Assembly: GCF_014205165.1 (NCBI RefSeq)
Contig: NZ_JACHMZ010000001.1
Span: forward strand, 2,316,501 to 2,380,500
Origin: Micromonospora carbonacea
GTDB lineage: Bacteria > Actinomycetota > Actinomycetes > Mycobacteriales > Micromonosporaceae
DNA: 64,000 nucleotides
Reading direction: 5' to 3'
Each line of letters begins with the position of its first letter. Position 1 is the stretch's first letter. The notes under the pieces are model-generated. The model ran no database searches. It worked only from the letters and a program-made list of their open reading frames with translations, and had not been told where the DNA came from. Both the position numbers and the translations under genes were made by a program. Below are positions 19,801 through 34,800 of this stretch, in pieces.

Positions 19801-22800
19801 CATCGGTCCGCCGACCGAAGACGGTGAGGTCCCGCAACCGGTCGTCTGGTTGGAAGGCGCCTACCGGCTCGCCCAGCCTCGTGACCCGCACGGTGCCCGG
19901 ATCGTCGAGGGCTTCCCGTCACCCGCAGCCCTCACCGAACTGCGCAGACTGGACGTGGTGTTCGACGAGGCGCTCGAGGCGCTGAAAGCCGAAGTCGACA
20001 CGGCGGAACTGAACACGACACTCCGCCACTGGCCGCTCCTGCGGGACACCTTCCACCGGAACCTCGCGGCTATCAGCCAACAGCCCAGTTCGCCCCGGAG
20101 GCACGCCGACGTACTCGAAGAACACGGCCGATACGTCGCCGCCCTCCGCGAGGAGAGTACGTGGGAAAGCGAGAACCGTTGGAACCTACAAGACCCGTTC
20201 ACCATCCCCGTCCTCGTCGAGGACACCGCGGGTCGTCCGACTCTTCGGCTCCGGCTTGACGGGGACGACACGATCCTCGGATATGCCGATCGAGTCGCCG
20301 TCCCGGGCGACAGGGTCGCTGTGGATCTCGGAAAGGTTGACGGCGAGGGTGTCGGGATCGCCAGAATCCCGTACACCGCGCCCGACGGCACCGAGAGGTT
20401 CGCCTACAAGGAGATCGCCCGCAGGTTCACCGACAGCGAGCTGGCCGAACTGTGGAGCGTGACAGCCGGCCCGGTGTGGGAGACCGTCGACCGGTGGACG
20501 TTCGGCAATCGTTACCACGTCACGGCGCCGGTGAGCGAAAGCGGAGTATTTGACATCACCTTCGGCGGCCAGCGAGTCACGCTCCCACCGGTCGAGATGG
20601 CCGACGGACTTCCGCCGGTCATCGCCGCCGAACTGGGGGAGGGGCGTTTCCGGCTCGGGTACGGCATGGATGGTCGACCCCTGGCGGTCCTGGAAGCACC
20701 GGCCGGAAGGAACGGCACCGGAGCGCCCCTGTACCTGGAGCTGTCCTCGCCGGCCCCCACCGCCTACGACATCGAGCGGCTGCGTTCGATGGCGCTGTGG
20801 GAGCCAGCCGAGCCAGGGGCGCTCCTCGACGAAGTATCCATCGATCTCGTCATGCAGGAGGACGGGCGCACGCCCCACCCGCTGCCGCTCACGCTCGGCG
20901 ATGACCTCTCGGCCAGGACGCTGGACGGGCAGCAGGTGGATCTCTCTCCTGGGACGGAAGTCGCCCTGCGGGTCGGCCGATTCCTCCGCCTGGAGGAGTC
21001 GAACGTCGTCACGAGCATCTTCGCCGCCGTCGAGGCACCGTTGGCCGACCATTCCGGATACGCCTACCGGCTCATCGACACGAACCTGCCGAACGAGTGG
21101 TTCGACGAGTTCACGACGCAGTGGGAGGCGACCGACAGCGGCAAACGCCCAGCCGTGCCGGAATGGCCGGCGGGCCCACTCGAGAAGCGCCCGCGTACCG
21201 GGGGTGGGTTGCCGGGTGGGCCGGCGGCGTTCGAGTGGGTTGGTGTGGTTTCGGCCGATGCGGGGGTTGGGTCGTCGTCGGGGTGGGCGGCTGGGGTGGG
21301 GCCGTTGGTGGAGCAGGTTGCCGGTGGTTGGCGGGTGTCGTATCGGAGTGTGGAGGGTTTGCCTCGCTGGGACGAGATGACGCGGGTGTATTCGGATCGG
21401 TTTACGTGGCGGGGTGGGGAGCCGTTGCGGTTTGTGGGGACGCCGGGGGCGGGGCGTCCGTTCCGGGTGGAGACGGCGGGGGCTGAGGCAGGGGTTCGGG
21501 TTTTCGTTGATCACTGGGTGCACCGTGGGTCGGGGCGGGTGGTGTTCCGTCTGCGGTTGGAGCCCGACGCGGACGTGGCGCGGGAGTCGATCCTGGGCAC
21601 GCTGCGTGCGGTCGAGCAGTGGGTGGTGCAGACCAACCAACGTCTGCGGCCGGGGGGTGGGCCACGGTCGGTGGCGGTGGTGTTCGACCCGGCCGCGGAG
21701 ACGAGGGTTCGGCTCAGCCGGTACGGCAGTGGTCTGCGGGCCAGTGATGGTGTGTGGGTCAGCGAGGACGGCTCGGCGGGTCGGATCACCCAGTTGCACT
21801 GGCTTGCGGGTCTTCCGTCCCGCGCCTACGGGCACGAGCTGAAGCACTTCGCCGGGGTGCCGCACGACGGGTCGCCGGGTGACCTGCTCAGGACGGCCAG
21901 GACCGTCGGCGACGATCATTTGCACGAGCCGGGGTTCACCACCTGGGAACTCGACCAGATCCGCGCGACGGCCGCTTCGTACGTCGCTCCCACGGTCGCG
22001 CCCCGGCCGGCCCTGGTCCCGCTCGGCGTGCCCCGCGACGGTCTCGACCTGTTGTCCGCGTTCGTCGCCTCCGCACCGGCCCTGGTCCGCACCGCGCTGG
22101 ACACGCGGCTGCCGGCGGACCTGCGGGAGTTCCTCTCCGACCCGGCCGGGGTACGGGCCGCTGCCGCCGAATCGGTCCGCACCGGAGCCCTCCGGGGGTC
22201 CGAACTCGGCCGGGTCACCGAGCTGTTGCGAACCCACGTGTCGGACTATCTGGCGGCGAACGCGGGGCGGTTGCCGGCGGACGTGACCGCGCAGCGGATC
22301 GCCTTCCGGCCGCAACACGAGCGGGACGTGGCGGCGCTGAGCCCCGACCAGGCGCTGCGGCGCGTCGGTGAACTCGTCGACGCCGGTCTTCTGGACCCGG
22401 ACACCGCGCGGGCACGTCTCGACGAGATGCGGGCGAATCCGGCGGACGCCGGGCGTCACCTGTTCGAGGTGCTGACCGACCCCGATCGCCAGCTCGACCC
22501 CGGGGAACTGGCCGCGGTGAAGGCGGCCGTGAGCGACTGGGCGAACCTGTCGGACAGCCCCGCCGGCCGGTTCCTGGCACCGCTGCTGGCCCACGCGACC
22601 GATGCCCGGATGCAGGTTTCCCAGGTCACCCCGGACGGGGTACGGCCGGTCGGCGGGTACGGCCCGACCGTGGGCGCCCCGGTCAATCTGGCCCAGGCGG
22701 CAGTCGACCCGGAACGGCCGGGCGTCCACTTCGACGCGCTCGTGCCGGAGACCCCCGCGGCGGTCGAGCCGTCGGCCGTACCCCCGCAGCAGCTCGCGCC

Positions 22801-25800
22801 GGCCCCGCAACCGCCGGCCCCGGCCGCCGACGACGGCCGGCAGCAGGTCGTCGCGCTGGCCGCGTCCCCGGACGCGCCGCTGGTCGTCATGGCCGAGGGG
22901 CTGCCGGACGACCTGCGGCTCCAGCGCGCGGTGGGCGGTGTGCTGCTGCACGACGGCGACGTCGCACCCGGCCCGATCAGCTCGCGGGTGTTGCCCCCGA
23001 CCGGCCCCGGCCCGGCCATCCTGCTGCACTCCTCGGTGCTCGACCCGGGCCGGCTCGGCGTCGCGCTGGCCGGGTTGCGGGCGCAGGACGCCACCATGGC
23101 CGTCCTGCACTGGCCGCAGGACCAGCCGGTCACCGTGGCCCGGGCGCTGGAGGTCACCGCGCAGGTGCTGGGGCCGCAGTCCCTGGCCATGCTGTCGGTG
23201 CCCCGGTCGGCGCTGCGGGACCGGCCGACGCCCAGCCCACAGGTCGTGCCGCTGGACGACGACGGTGAGGTGACCTTCTTCAGCGGGCGGCCCGAGCGGT
23301 ACCTCTTCCTGCCCGACGTCACCGGCGCGCCGCGCCGGCCCGCCCCGTACGGCCTGCCCGAGCAGTCGCCCGGCGTGTACGGGCTCGGCGACGGCTGGGT
23401 GGTGTGGGACGGCGGCAGCCACCTGTGGATCGGGCCGGCGACCGAGCTGGACGGGGCGCGGCGGTTGCTGCCGGACACCGGTGGCTGGCTGGCCGAGCCG
23501 GTGGTCTTCCTGGGCTGGAAAGCGACTGCGCTGCCGGTCGAGGTGGGTCACCGGGTCGGCCGGATCTTCGGCGGCATGCCGGCCGCGTCACCGACGAACC
23601 TGATCACCTCCGGGATGGGGCTGGACCGGCGCACACTCGTCCCGTCGGAGGTGTCCGGGCTGCCGGCCGGCGTCCGGTTGAGCCACGTCCCGGGTGGGGT
23701 GCTCGCCCACGCCGGTCCACGGCCGCCGGCGGGCGCCACGACCCTGCGCTGGTCCGACCTGACCACCCCGGCCCGGCCCCGGCTGGTGCTGGACGAGTCG
23801 GTCGGCGACCCGGTCGCCGTCGTGGAGGCCGTCCGTCGAGGGCTTCCCTCGGGTGCCGGCCCGCTCCAGGTGTTCGTCGCGCCGCCGGCCGCCGGCACCC
23901 CGGGCACGCCGTCCGGTGCGGGGGACGCGGCCCGGGTGGCGGAGCTGTTGCGGGAGCGGTTCGGCGGGCGGCTGGAGCTGGTGCTGCCGGTCTCCGTGGT
24001 GGGCCGGCAGCCGTCCGGCGCCGACGAGCTGATCCCGGTCGACGCCCGGGGGCAGGAGACCTTCCCGGCCGCCGCGCACGCCTGGCGGGCGCCGTCCCGA
24101 CCGGCGCCGTCCCGGCGATCCGGGCCGCTGGGCCTGCGACCGGCTCCCACCGGCGGATACGCGGTGCACCGGGGCTGGACGGTCCGGGAGCAGGCCGGGG
24201 TCGTCCTGTTCGCGCAGAACGGCACCAGCCCGAACACGCTGTCCCCCGACGCCCTGGCGGCCCCCGCGAGCGGGGTGGCCGTGGCGGTCCAGTCCCGGGG
24301 TGGCCCCATCCCGCGCGAGGTGGCCGACACGGTCGCCCGGCTGCTGTCCGGTGTTCCGGAGGCCGACCGGGACGTCCGGGTCTTCGGCAACGCGGCCAGC
24401 GCCGGACCGGCCGCACCCGATCCCGGCGGGTCGTCCGCGTCGGCTCCGGCGCGGCCGGCCACCCCGGACCGGCGGGCGCTGGCGCTCGGCGATCCCAAGG
24501 CCAACCTGCCGGACGTCGACCGCATCGAGCAGGGACTGCGCGCGGAGGCGGCCCGCCGGGGCGTCACCGTGCGGGACGACGAGTGGGAACAGCTGCGTGA
24601 GCGGCTGCTCAACAACTACCCGCAGGTGGTCTCCGCCGACGGGCACCTGTTCACGCTGGGTGGCATCGAGGTGCGGGCCCGCCTGCGGCCGGAGGACCCG
24701 CAGCCGGTGCCCAACCCGGCCGGATCGTTCGACACCGAGACGCCCGGTCCGTCGCTGGACGACACCGAGGGCCGGACGAGCGAGGACGGCCGCTTCCACG
24801 CCAACCAGTTCACCCAGGGTGTCTTCCAGACCGGTGCGCACAGCCAGTCCGACGGCACCACCACGCGGGCGGTGCGGCTGCGGGGTGGCTTCAACGTCGA
24901 CGTGCCGCTCGGCCCGACGACCCACTGGGGACCCAACTTCAACGCCACCCTCAACAAGGTCGACCAGAAGTCCGCCTACCTGATCGACGCGGAGAAGGGC
25001 CGGGTGCTCGACACCCGCGCGGACTCGACGTTCTACTCGTACGAGCCGGGGTGGTCGATCGAGGCACGCGGCGACGGGCAGCCGTGGCAGGCGGTGGAGG
25101 TTCCGGAGCCGCCGGACGGGCAGGAGGCCGCCCGGCTGGTGGTGGCGATCCCCGACCACCTGCTGGAGAGCACCGACGAGCAGGTGGTCGCCGACCTGCC
25201 CGAGCACCTACGGGACAACCTGACGCGGGTGCCGGAGCTCTTCTCCGCCAGCAACATCACCGGGCTCAACGAGCTGTACGACCACATCATCGACCGGCTG
25301 CGCGCCGACGGCTTCGACATGTCCGTCGAGAGCCCGCTGCGGGGTGAGTTGCAGCGCAAGCTGTGGAACCTGGAGACGCACCTCGACGAGGCGGTGAACA
25401 ACCGGCGGACGCCGGAGACGGACGGCGACGCCGGCGCGCTGACCCGGGGCTACGCCTTCACGCTGCACGACGACGGGCACGCGGCGGCCAGCATCCGGGT
25501 GTACGGCCGTCGTCTCGGCGGCTCCATGCAGGTGGGCCTCGGCGGCGGCTCCACGCGGGTGGGCGCCAGCAGCGACAAGGCCCACATCGAGCAGGTGCGC
25601 ACCGGCATCGTGGGGCAGGGCGGCGAGTTCACCCTCGGGCAGTCGGCCGGGCTGTCCCTCGGTGGCGCGGTGGACCTGCCGCTGGCCCGGCGTCTCGACG
25701 ATCCGCAGGCGTACCAGGAGAGCGCCAAGCTCGGTCTGTCCGCCCGGGCCGGGATGAGCTGGACCAGCAACGACGGCGGCGGCGTCACGGTGGCCTCGCT

Positions 25801-28800
25801 GAACGTCGTGGTCGGCCGGTACACCGGCCAGACCGTCGGCCACGAGGTGCCGTTCGAGTGGCACGCCGAGGTGGCCACCTCCCGCCGCCCGCGCGAGTGG
25901 CCGCATCCGACGCCGGTGGTGCACGGGTCGGCGGTGCTCCGGATGTCCGAGCCGGACGCCTTCGACCACGGGTTCAGCGTCGACGCGGACGCCTTCGCCC
26001 CCGACACCGTCCCCGGCCTGGCGGACGGTGGCCTGGCGGTGGCGCCCGTAGGCGGACGACCGCGGTCGGTGCCGCACGACCGGTGGCGGCCGAGGTTGCG
26101 CAACACCGGCGTGCACCCGGAGGACACCGGCGGCAACCTGCTGCCCCGGCACGTCCTTCAGGGGCGGGGTCTGCTGGGTCAGGCCCTGCCGAGGATCGAC
26201 AAGCCGGCGGTGCGGCGGCTCCGGGCCGGTCTCGTGCAGGTGCTGGCCGGTGAGGGGTTCCTTCCGGCGGACGGGGACCGGCCGTGGGCGCACGGGGAGC
26301 GGAGCCGGCCGGCGACCCCGGACCCCGGCACGCCCATCGAGGAACGGCCGCTGCTGGGCCGGATGGTCGACGGGGCGCGGTACGCCTACGACGAGGTCGT
26401 CCACCGCGACACCGACGCGGCGATCGACAACCTGGACCTGTTCCACAAGATGGTGAGCGGCGACGGCCTGGAGTCGCACTTCGACTCGCTCGTCCAGGAC
26501 GGCGCCACGCGCGTCGACGACCCGGACGGGCCCGCCCCGGAGGCGGGCATGTCCTTCACCCTGCACAGTTGGCGCAACGCGGTGATGCGTACCGCCGAGG
26601 TGACCGTCTACGCGATCCCCCGGATCACCGCGGACGTGGACGCGGACGGCAACTCGGTGCACTTCGAACGGCTCAGCGACGAGGTCAGCACGGTCACCCT
26701 CGGGATGTCGCTCGGCATCGCCGGCCAGGGCGCGAGCGGCAACCAGGGCTGGTCGGTGGAGGGCGGGGTGAACACCGCGCTGCCGCCGAGCGTCAAGGAG
26801 CTCCGGTCCGTCGGACTCGTCGGCGGATCGGTGAGCCGCAACGTCGGCGCCGCCGAGCGGGTGACCCGCGTGGTCAACCGGCCGGAGCTGAAGGAGTACG
26901 GCGGCCGGGTGATGTTCGTCAACGCGCCGTACGACCTGGGCTACGTGGTCCGGATCAGCGACCGGGACGCCCCGATCACCTCGCCGACGCTGATCCCCGC
27001 CACCGTGCACGCCGCGCTGCTGACGTTCAACACCGACCCGGCCACCTTCAGCGAGGTAGCCCCCGGCGACACCGCGCCGTCGGCGCTCGACCAGGGCATC
27101 GTGTACTTCGTCGACGCGCACGGCCTGCGCGCCGCGGCGCGGAACCAGTTGCCACGGGACCTGACCCTGGCCGGCCGGCCGATGACCGGGCCGGTGGCCA
27201 GCCTGACCAACCACGTCACCTTCCAGGCGCGGTTCAAGGAGGCGGTGCTCGGCCAGTACGGCGCGACCACCCTGGTCGAGCCCGGCTTCTGGGCGAACAC
27301 CAACGCCGCGCTCTCGGTGAAGGTGCCCCGGATCCGGGGGGCGCGGTTCGTCGGCGCCACCCCGGACCAGTACGTGACCGGCCTGATCGAGCTGTACCTG
27401 GCCGAGACCGTCAACGTCGCCAACCGGTCGTTCGCGAAGGCGTTCAACCTGCCCAACATCGGCATCGCGCACAAGTTCGGCCCGCTGAACGTCGGCTTCG
27501 GCGAGTCGGCGGGCGTGCGGGTCAGCGAGAGCGAGTCGGCGGAGACCAAGCGCGTCGGCGGCCTGGAGATGCTCAAACTGGCCTTCGGCCGGGGGTACGC
27601 CTTCGAGGCGGAGTTCGACGTCAACGTCCGCGCCGGCGTCCGTACGCAGGTCGGGTTCGTCGTCAGCCGGGTCGACGTGCCACCCGGCGCCGACCTGCGG
27701 GGCCGCACGATGCTGTTCATCCTGCCGGAGGCGGAGGCCCTGGCGCAGTACGCGGCCGGGGAACTGCCGGTCAGCGACGTGCAGCTCGTCGACGCGTTGG
27801 GCCGGTGGTCCCGCGGTGAGCTGGTGCTCAGCGGCAACACCGTGGCGGGGGCGCTCAGCCGGTGGCGTGGCGAGCTGGCCGGCCGCGTGGCCGGCGGCCT
27901 GCCCGACCTCGGCGCGTACCTGATCCGGCACCAGGTCCAGACGTGGGCGCTGGCGCTCGCCGACCGGCACGTGGACCTGGCCCAGCGCGGCGCGGTGCTC
28001 GACCCGCGCCGCCGCGCGCGGTTCGCCACCGACTTCGGGATCACCCTCGACCCGGACGTCAACCCGTTCAGCGCGTTGACCCTGCCGCCCTACCTGACCC
28101 GGACCGGTGACCGCACGCTGGGCCACGCGGGCGTCGACGAGCTGGTGCTTTTCACCGGGCCGGCCCCGGCCGACGGCGGGCCGCGTCCCACCACCACCGT
28201 GCTGGACGCCGTTCGGGAACTGGTGGACGCCGGCCGGCCCGGCCTGCTCGGGGCCAGCCACGACAACTGGCCGGGGGCGGGGAACCGCTGGGGCGTGCTG
28301 ATGGTCTCGCCCGACGAGTCGGTGGTCGGCGCGCTGCCCGGCGGCCTCGAAACGCTCCAGTCCACGCTCGCCGGCCAGCGCGCCAACATCGTGTTCGCCG
28401 ACATGCTGCACCGCTACAACGGCGTGACGTTCTACCTGGTCGACCAGCGCAACCCGGTGGCGGCCCAGATGTTCAAGCTGAAGGTCTCGGCCACCCTGGA
28501 CGGCCGCCCGCGGTACACCGGCTGGGTCGCCGACTACGGCATCGAGAACTACGAGCACGCCTACGGCGCCACCGCCCGCATCATCGGGCAGGCGCTGGGC
28601 TGGAACCTCACGCCGGCCCGGTTCGGCTTCTCGGCCGACGGCGTCCCGGTGTCCACCGCCGCGTCGCTGTCGTTCGCGCCAGGCGCCGGGCGGGGCGTCA
28701 AGGGTGCCGCGCAGGTCGTCCGGGAACGCACCGTCTACGACTGGACGGGGCACTACCGGACCACCGACGGCGTCGGCGTCAGCCTGGAGCTCAGCCGGGT

Positions 28801-31800
28801 GCAGATGCACGGCTGGCAGCCGAGCTACCTGGTGAACCACGTGCTGACGACCCTGAACGACGCGGCGGACTGGGCGTTGCACCGCGCGCCCGCCGGCTTC
28901 GCCGACTGGATCTCCCTCGCGCCGGTGGAGCCGGTGCAGACCCGGCACTACGAGGGGCGGATCGACTTCAAGGTGCCCCGGGGGCTGGCCGAGGCCACCC
29001 CCGTCCCCCGGTCGCCGCAGCTCGACCTGCGCGCGCTGCCGTCGCTGCCCGGCGACGCCTACGTCAGCGGCGCCCTGCTCGACGACCTCTACCCGGCGGC
29101 CCGGCACCTCATGGGCAGCGTGCTCGGCCCGCAGGCCAACGCCCCGCTGTACCGGGGCAGCGTGGCGCTCGACGGACTGCTGTCCCGGCTCAACGTCGAC
29201 AACCACCTCTCCGAGGGGCTGGGCGACGGCGGATACCTGCTCGGCTCGCACCTGTTCGTCGCCGGCGCGTCCAACAACCGGGTCGCCATGCGGATGTACG
29301 TCAAGCTGCACTCGCTGGAGATCATCAGCAGGATGGCCACCACCGGCACCGGCCGATACGCCAAGTTCGCGTTCACCACCTCGGCCACCCAGTCGCGCAG
29401 CCGGTGGCGGCCCAACCTCGACGCGGGGCTGTCCCACGGCGCGCCGATCGGGAAGACGAACCTTGGCCCGCAGGAGGACACGACGGCCACCGGCGGGATC
29501 TCCACCGGCGCGAACCGGACCGCGCCGGCCAGCCACAGCGCCACCTTCGACGACACCAAGCGGCTCGAGAACCACCTCAAGATGCAGGGGCCGACGTATC
29601 TGGTCCGGATCCGCACCCAGGCGCGTTTCGTCGTGGTCCCGCACCGGCACAGCGCGTTCGACAGCGACGCCGGCCTGACGCCGATCGAGCCGGCGCGGTT
29701 CGAGGCCGACGACGCCCCCGGCACCGGTTGGATGAGCGGCGACGGATTCTACGAGATGTTCGCCGACGAGGTGCACGAGCTCCAGCGCGCGCTCTCCGAA
29801 CGGTACGACTGGACGGCGAACAACCCGGCCGGCTGGCCCGCGCCGGCGGCCGACGCCCCCACGATCGGCCTGGAGGGCCTGCTGCAACGCGCCACCCCGG
29901 CGGGCATGGCCGCCGCCCCGGTGGCCGACCGGGTCATCCAGGCCGGCGACTTCGACCCCGGCCAGGCGCCCCAGCATGTGGCCCTGCTGATCCGTGACCA
30001 GCTCGGCAACCACTACGACCCGGTCAGCCCGCTCCGGCTCACCGCCGGTGCCGCCGAGCAGACCCGCCGCCGGTACGAGGTGGTGCTGGACTGGGCGGTG
30101 GGCCACCTCCAGCGGCTCAACCCCGTGCAGCAGGCCGCCGCCGGCCTCGCCGAGCTGACCGCCTGGAAGAACCGGGCCGGCAAGCTCGCGGTCGGCGCCG
30201 TGCTGCCCGCCGCCGACGTGCGGCAGTTCGCCGAGCGGATCCCCCGGATCGTCGAGCGGGTGCAGGCGGTGCAGCCGCCCGGCGTCGCGCCGATCACCCC
30301 ACCGCAGGAGGTGGAGCTGCTCGCCCAGGACCCGCGCACGGTGGCCCGGGTGGTGGCGTTCGAGCTGAAGACCCACCTCGACCTGACCGTCACCGACGAC
30401 CAGGGCACGGCCAGCCGGTACCGGATCGACCCGCAGGGCTGGATCGTCGCGCTGCGGGAGGGCCCGGACGGCACCTTCGCCCCGGTCACGGCCCCCGAGG
30501 TGATCTTCGAGCTGGACCGTGACCTGAAGCTGCGGGCCGACGCGGCCGGGATCCGCCTGCGACGGCAGGCGGCCCTCTACCACGAGCTGCTGGGCCGTAC
30601 CCCGGTGCAGATGGACGCCGCCGCGCAGCTCGGCCCGGAGCTGGAGACGCACATCCGCCGGGCCCGCGCCGACGCCGACGACCGGGCCCGCGAGTGGATC
30701 ACCGAGGGCCTGCCCGCCAGACCCGCGGATGCCCCTGCCGTCCACACCGCCCGGGACGACACCGACACCGCCCAGACCCGGGCCGGTCGGGCGCGGCGGC
30801 TGCTCGCCCCCGTCCTGCCGCCGGGATGGACCACCACCGGGCCGCTGCCCCAGGCGCCGGACACGCTGCGCCCGGGCACCCGAGTGTGGATCACCCGCCC
30901 CCAGGGCGCCGCCGCGGCACGCGTCGACGCCGACGGCACGCACCGGCTCTACGACCCGTTCGCCCTCGGCACGGCCGAGCGGACCCTCGACGCCCCGCAG
31001 GTCCGGGACGTGCTCGCCGGGGCGCAGGCCGTCACCCTGGTCGAGCCCGACGTGCTGACGAGCTGGCTGCTCCAGGACGGCGACTGGGCGGCCTCCCGGC
31101 GGTTCGCGGAGGACAACCTCGGGGTGCTGCGCGCCGACCCGACCGCGGCGCGGCTGACGCGGGACCAGCAGCAGGCCCGGCCCGCGTCACCCCAGACCCC
31201 GCCGTCCCGGCCCGACGCGACCCGACCCGGGACGACCCCGGCACCCGCCGGCGATCCGGTGCTCGACCGGCACCGTGCCCTCCTCGACGCCATCCGGGCC
31301 GGACGACTGACCGCCGCGTACGACTTCCTCGACGCCGCCGACGCGGCGGCCCGGCACCGCGTGCTCGCCGACGCGGTGGCCGCGGTGGTACCGGCCGACC
31401 CGGCCGCGCCGGCCGGGCTGCGGGCCCTGGCGGACCTCGTCGACGCCGACGCCCGGACGACCCGGCCCCGGCCGAGCCCGGAGGCCGTCTCCGACGCCGG
31501 CATCCTGCGGGCCGTGGCCGACATCCTCGACCCGGCCGTCGGCGCACTGGACACCCTCCGGGCCATCGCCTCCGCCGCGTGGACCATCAACCCCCCGCAG
31601 AACTGGCCGGACGCCCTGCAAGCCCTGACCGAGCTGCCCACGGCAGCCGGCCGCGACGTGGCGACGCTGCGCGACGCGCTCGACATCATCGAGCGGCAGC
31701 GGTTGCACGGCGTCGCCGGCCTGCTCGACGGCCTGACCCCCGACGCCGCAGCCGAGGTCGCCGCCGCGGTGACCGCGTCCGGGACCACCGCGACCGGCCT

Positions 31801-34800
31801 GGCCCACGCGTGGCGGGACGTCTCCACCCCCGCCGACCTCGTCCCGGCGCTGCCGCCACCGGCCGGCGCCTGGGCCGGGACGCCGGACACGCGGCCGTCG
31901 CCGGACACGGCACTGCCGCCGGCCCACGTCGTGCGGCATCCGATGCCCCCGGTCGCCGCCGCCCTCGACCGGTGGCTCGCCATCGACAACTGGGACGACT
32001 CCCGCGCCTTCCTGGACGGCCACCGCGCGGACCTGCTCTCCGACCGGGCGCACAGCGCCCTTCAGATCCGCCGGGCGGGACTGCCCCACGACGCCGACCT
32101 CGCCGCCCGCGACGCGCTGCTCACCCTGGCCCGCTACGGCCACCTCGACGACGGGTACCGGTACCTGCTCGGCCCCACCCCACCGGCAGCGGCCGGGAAC
32201 CCGGCCCCGCCGCCGGGGTCGCCGACCGGGCGGCAGGAGTTGCTGACCACCCTGCTGGCCCGGCCGGACGTGGCCGACCCGGCCGCCGTGTCGGCCCTCG
32301 GCTACCTGGCCGCCACCCTCGACGGCCCGGTCGACGCCGTGGACGCGGCGATCCTGCGCCTGACCGCCGACGCGCTCGCCGGCCTGACCGTCCCCGACGC
32401 CGCCATCACCACGCTGGTGCGGGACGCGCGGCAGACCCTCTCCGCGCCGCAGCGGCAACAGTGGGCCGAGACGATCCGCCACCTCGTTGACACCGCCACC
32501 GGCACCCGTGGGCCGGCGCTGCGTCACCTCGCCGACCGCCTGTTCACCACGACACCGGATCCCGACCCGGCCCCGGACGCCCCGGCCGCTTCGGAAGCTT
32601 CGGACGCCGACGTGGCCCGGGTGCGGCAGGTGACACGGGAGCGCCTCCAGCAGGCCACCCAGGAACTCCAGCGCACCGTCGACGACCTCCACCGGGCCCG
32701 CCGGAACGAGGCCGTCGCCCAGGGTGCCCAGGACGCCGCGGAGGCGTCGCTCGACGCCGCCAGGACCGCCGTCACCCGGGCCGAAGGCGACCGGGCCCGG
32801 CTCGAGGAGACCATCGACCACCTCGACCGGGCGGTGCCGGAACTCGAAGCGGAGGTGACGCGACGGGAGAGGCAGGAGTCGGCGGCCCGGCAGACCGCCG
32901 ACGACCCCGCCACCAGCCAGCACGGGCCACGGCTGGCCGCTGCCCAGGCAGAGCTTGGCCAGGCGCGGCGGGAGCTGGACGCGGCCCGGACGGCGCTGGA
33001 GAAGGCCACCGGCGACCTCCGGGACGCCCGACAGGGCCTCGACCGGGTCCGCGCGGAGCTGCCGGACCTGCGCCGGCAGGTCGAGACCGCGAGCGAGGAG
33101 TTCCGGGCCCGCGACGTCTCGGCGCAGGCGCACACCCACACGGTACGGATGCTCGACGAGGCCAGGATGGTCCGCGAGGCCGCCCGGGACGCGGCGCGAC
33201 AGCAGGTGGACGCGCTGGCGTTGCCGGTCCCGCCGGTCCCGCGCAGCGCCCCGGTCGTGGACGTGGACGCGGCGCTGGCCGACATCGCCCGCTCCGGCCA
33301 CGGCCGGTCCGTCGTCCCGGAACTGGAGCGCGCGGTACGCGCCCGCCACGGCGGCGCGGTCCCGGCGCGCGTGGTGCTGAGCACCGACCCGACCCGGCAG
33401 GCCGGTAACGCCGCGACCGCCCCGGCGGACGAGACCGCCGTGCACGAACTGGACCGGGTGCAACTGGCCCGGGACCTCGCCGCGACCCTGGCGGTCCCGG
33501 TCGAACTGCGGGTCGACGGTGGTGCCAGCGCTGAGCCGCCGTACCTCGCCTACCCGGGTGGAGAGGCGGTGCGGCTGGACGTCACCGGCCGCCCGGAGAC
33601 CCTCGACGACGCCGTGCGGCGGCTGCCGCAGCGCGTCCAGGACGACCTGGCCGCCCACCGGGGCCGGCCCGACGTGAACTCCCGGCTGGAGATCCTGCAC
33701 GAGGCGGAGATCGAGTCGCGGCAGGACTTCGCCACGGCGGTGGCCGCCCTGGTGGAGAACCTGAACCGACACCAGGGATACCTGGCCCACCGGTGGATCA
33801 CCCAGGCCGTCCCGCCGGTCGACGCCGCCGGCCTGCGGGCCTTGGCCCATGGCCTGGACACCAGGGCCTGGCCGGAGCCCACCAGCACGCCGCCGGCCGG
33901 ACCGGTGGAGACCGGCCGCCCCGACGCCGTGGCCGCCGCCTGGCTGGCGTACGTCCCGCAGCACCGCGCCGACATGCTCGTCGACATGCTGGACGCCGTC
34001 CCCGGGCTCGGGTTCACCGTGAGCCGACCGACCCGTGAACTGCCGGCCGACCAACCCCCGGGCGTCCGGGTGCTGGCCGTGGCCGGGTCCACGGCCGCCG
34101 CCGGGGTGGTCCTGCCCACCACGCAACTGCACTGGTACGAACCCGCCCGCAACCAGATCCACACCGGCAGCATGCAGATGCTCGGCACCTGGGCCAAGGG
34201 TCGGGCCGGCCGGGACGCCCGACCGGACGACATCTGGTACATCGTCCTGACACCGGACGCGACCGACCGCCCCCGTGACCCGTCGGCCCTCGCGCACCAC
34301 GCGGACGTGGCGGCGCGGACCACACCGACGTCGACCCCGCCGGTCGAGCCGACCCCTCCGGCCGGCGTCGCCGGTGCGGTACGCGGTGACGTGTCGCTGC
34401 CGGGGGCGTCTACCTGGGGTCCGGGGGAGGGCTCGTCCCGGGGCGGTGTGCGGGAGGTGCCGTCGTCGGGGTGGGCGGCTGGGGCGGGGCCGTCGGTGGA
34501 GTGGGTTGGTGGTGGTTGGCGTGTGTCGTATCGGAGCGTGGGGGGTTTGCCCCGCTGGGACGAGATGACGCGGGTGCATTCGGATCGGTTCACGTGGCGG
34601 GGTGGGGAGCCGTTGCGGTTTGTGGGGACGCCGGGGGCGGGGCGTCCGTTCCGGGTGGAGACGGCGGGGGAGGACGCGGGGGTTCGGGTTTTCGTTGACC
34701 ATTGGGTGCATGGTGGGTCGGGGCGGGTGGTGTTCCGTCTGCGGTTGGAGCCCGACGCGGACGTGGGTCGGGAGTCGATCCTGGGCACGTTGGCTGCGGT

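Noticed and set aside
14275..21130. Active OTU cysteine protease units
   Set aside because: All four lack Cys at the nucleophile position, so catalytic activity is not claimed.
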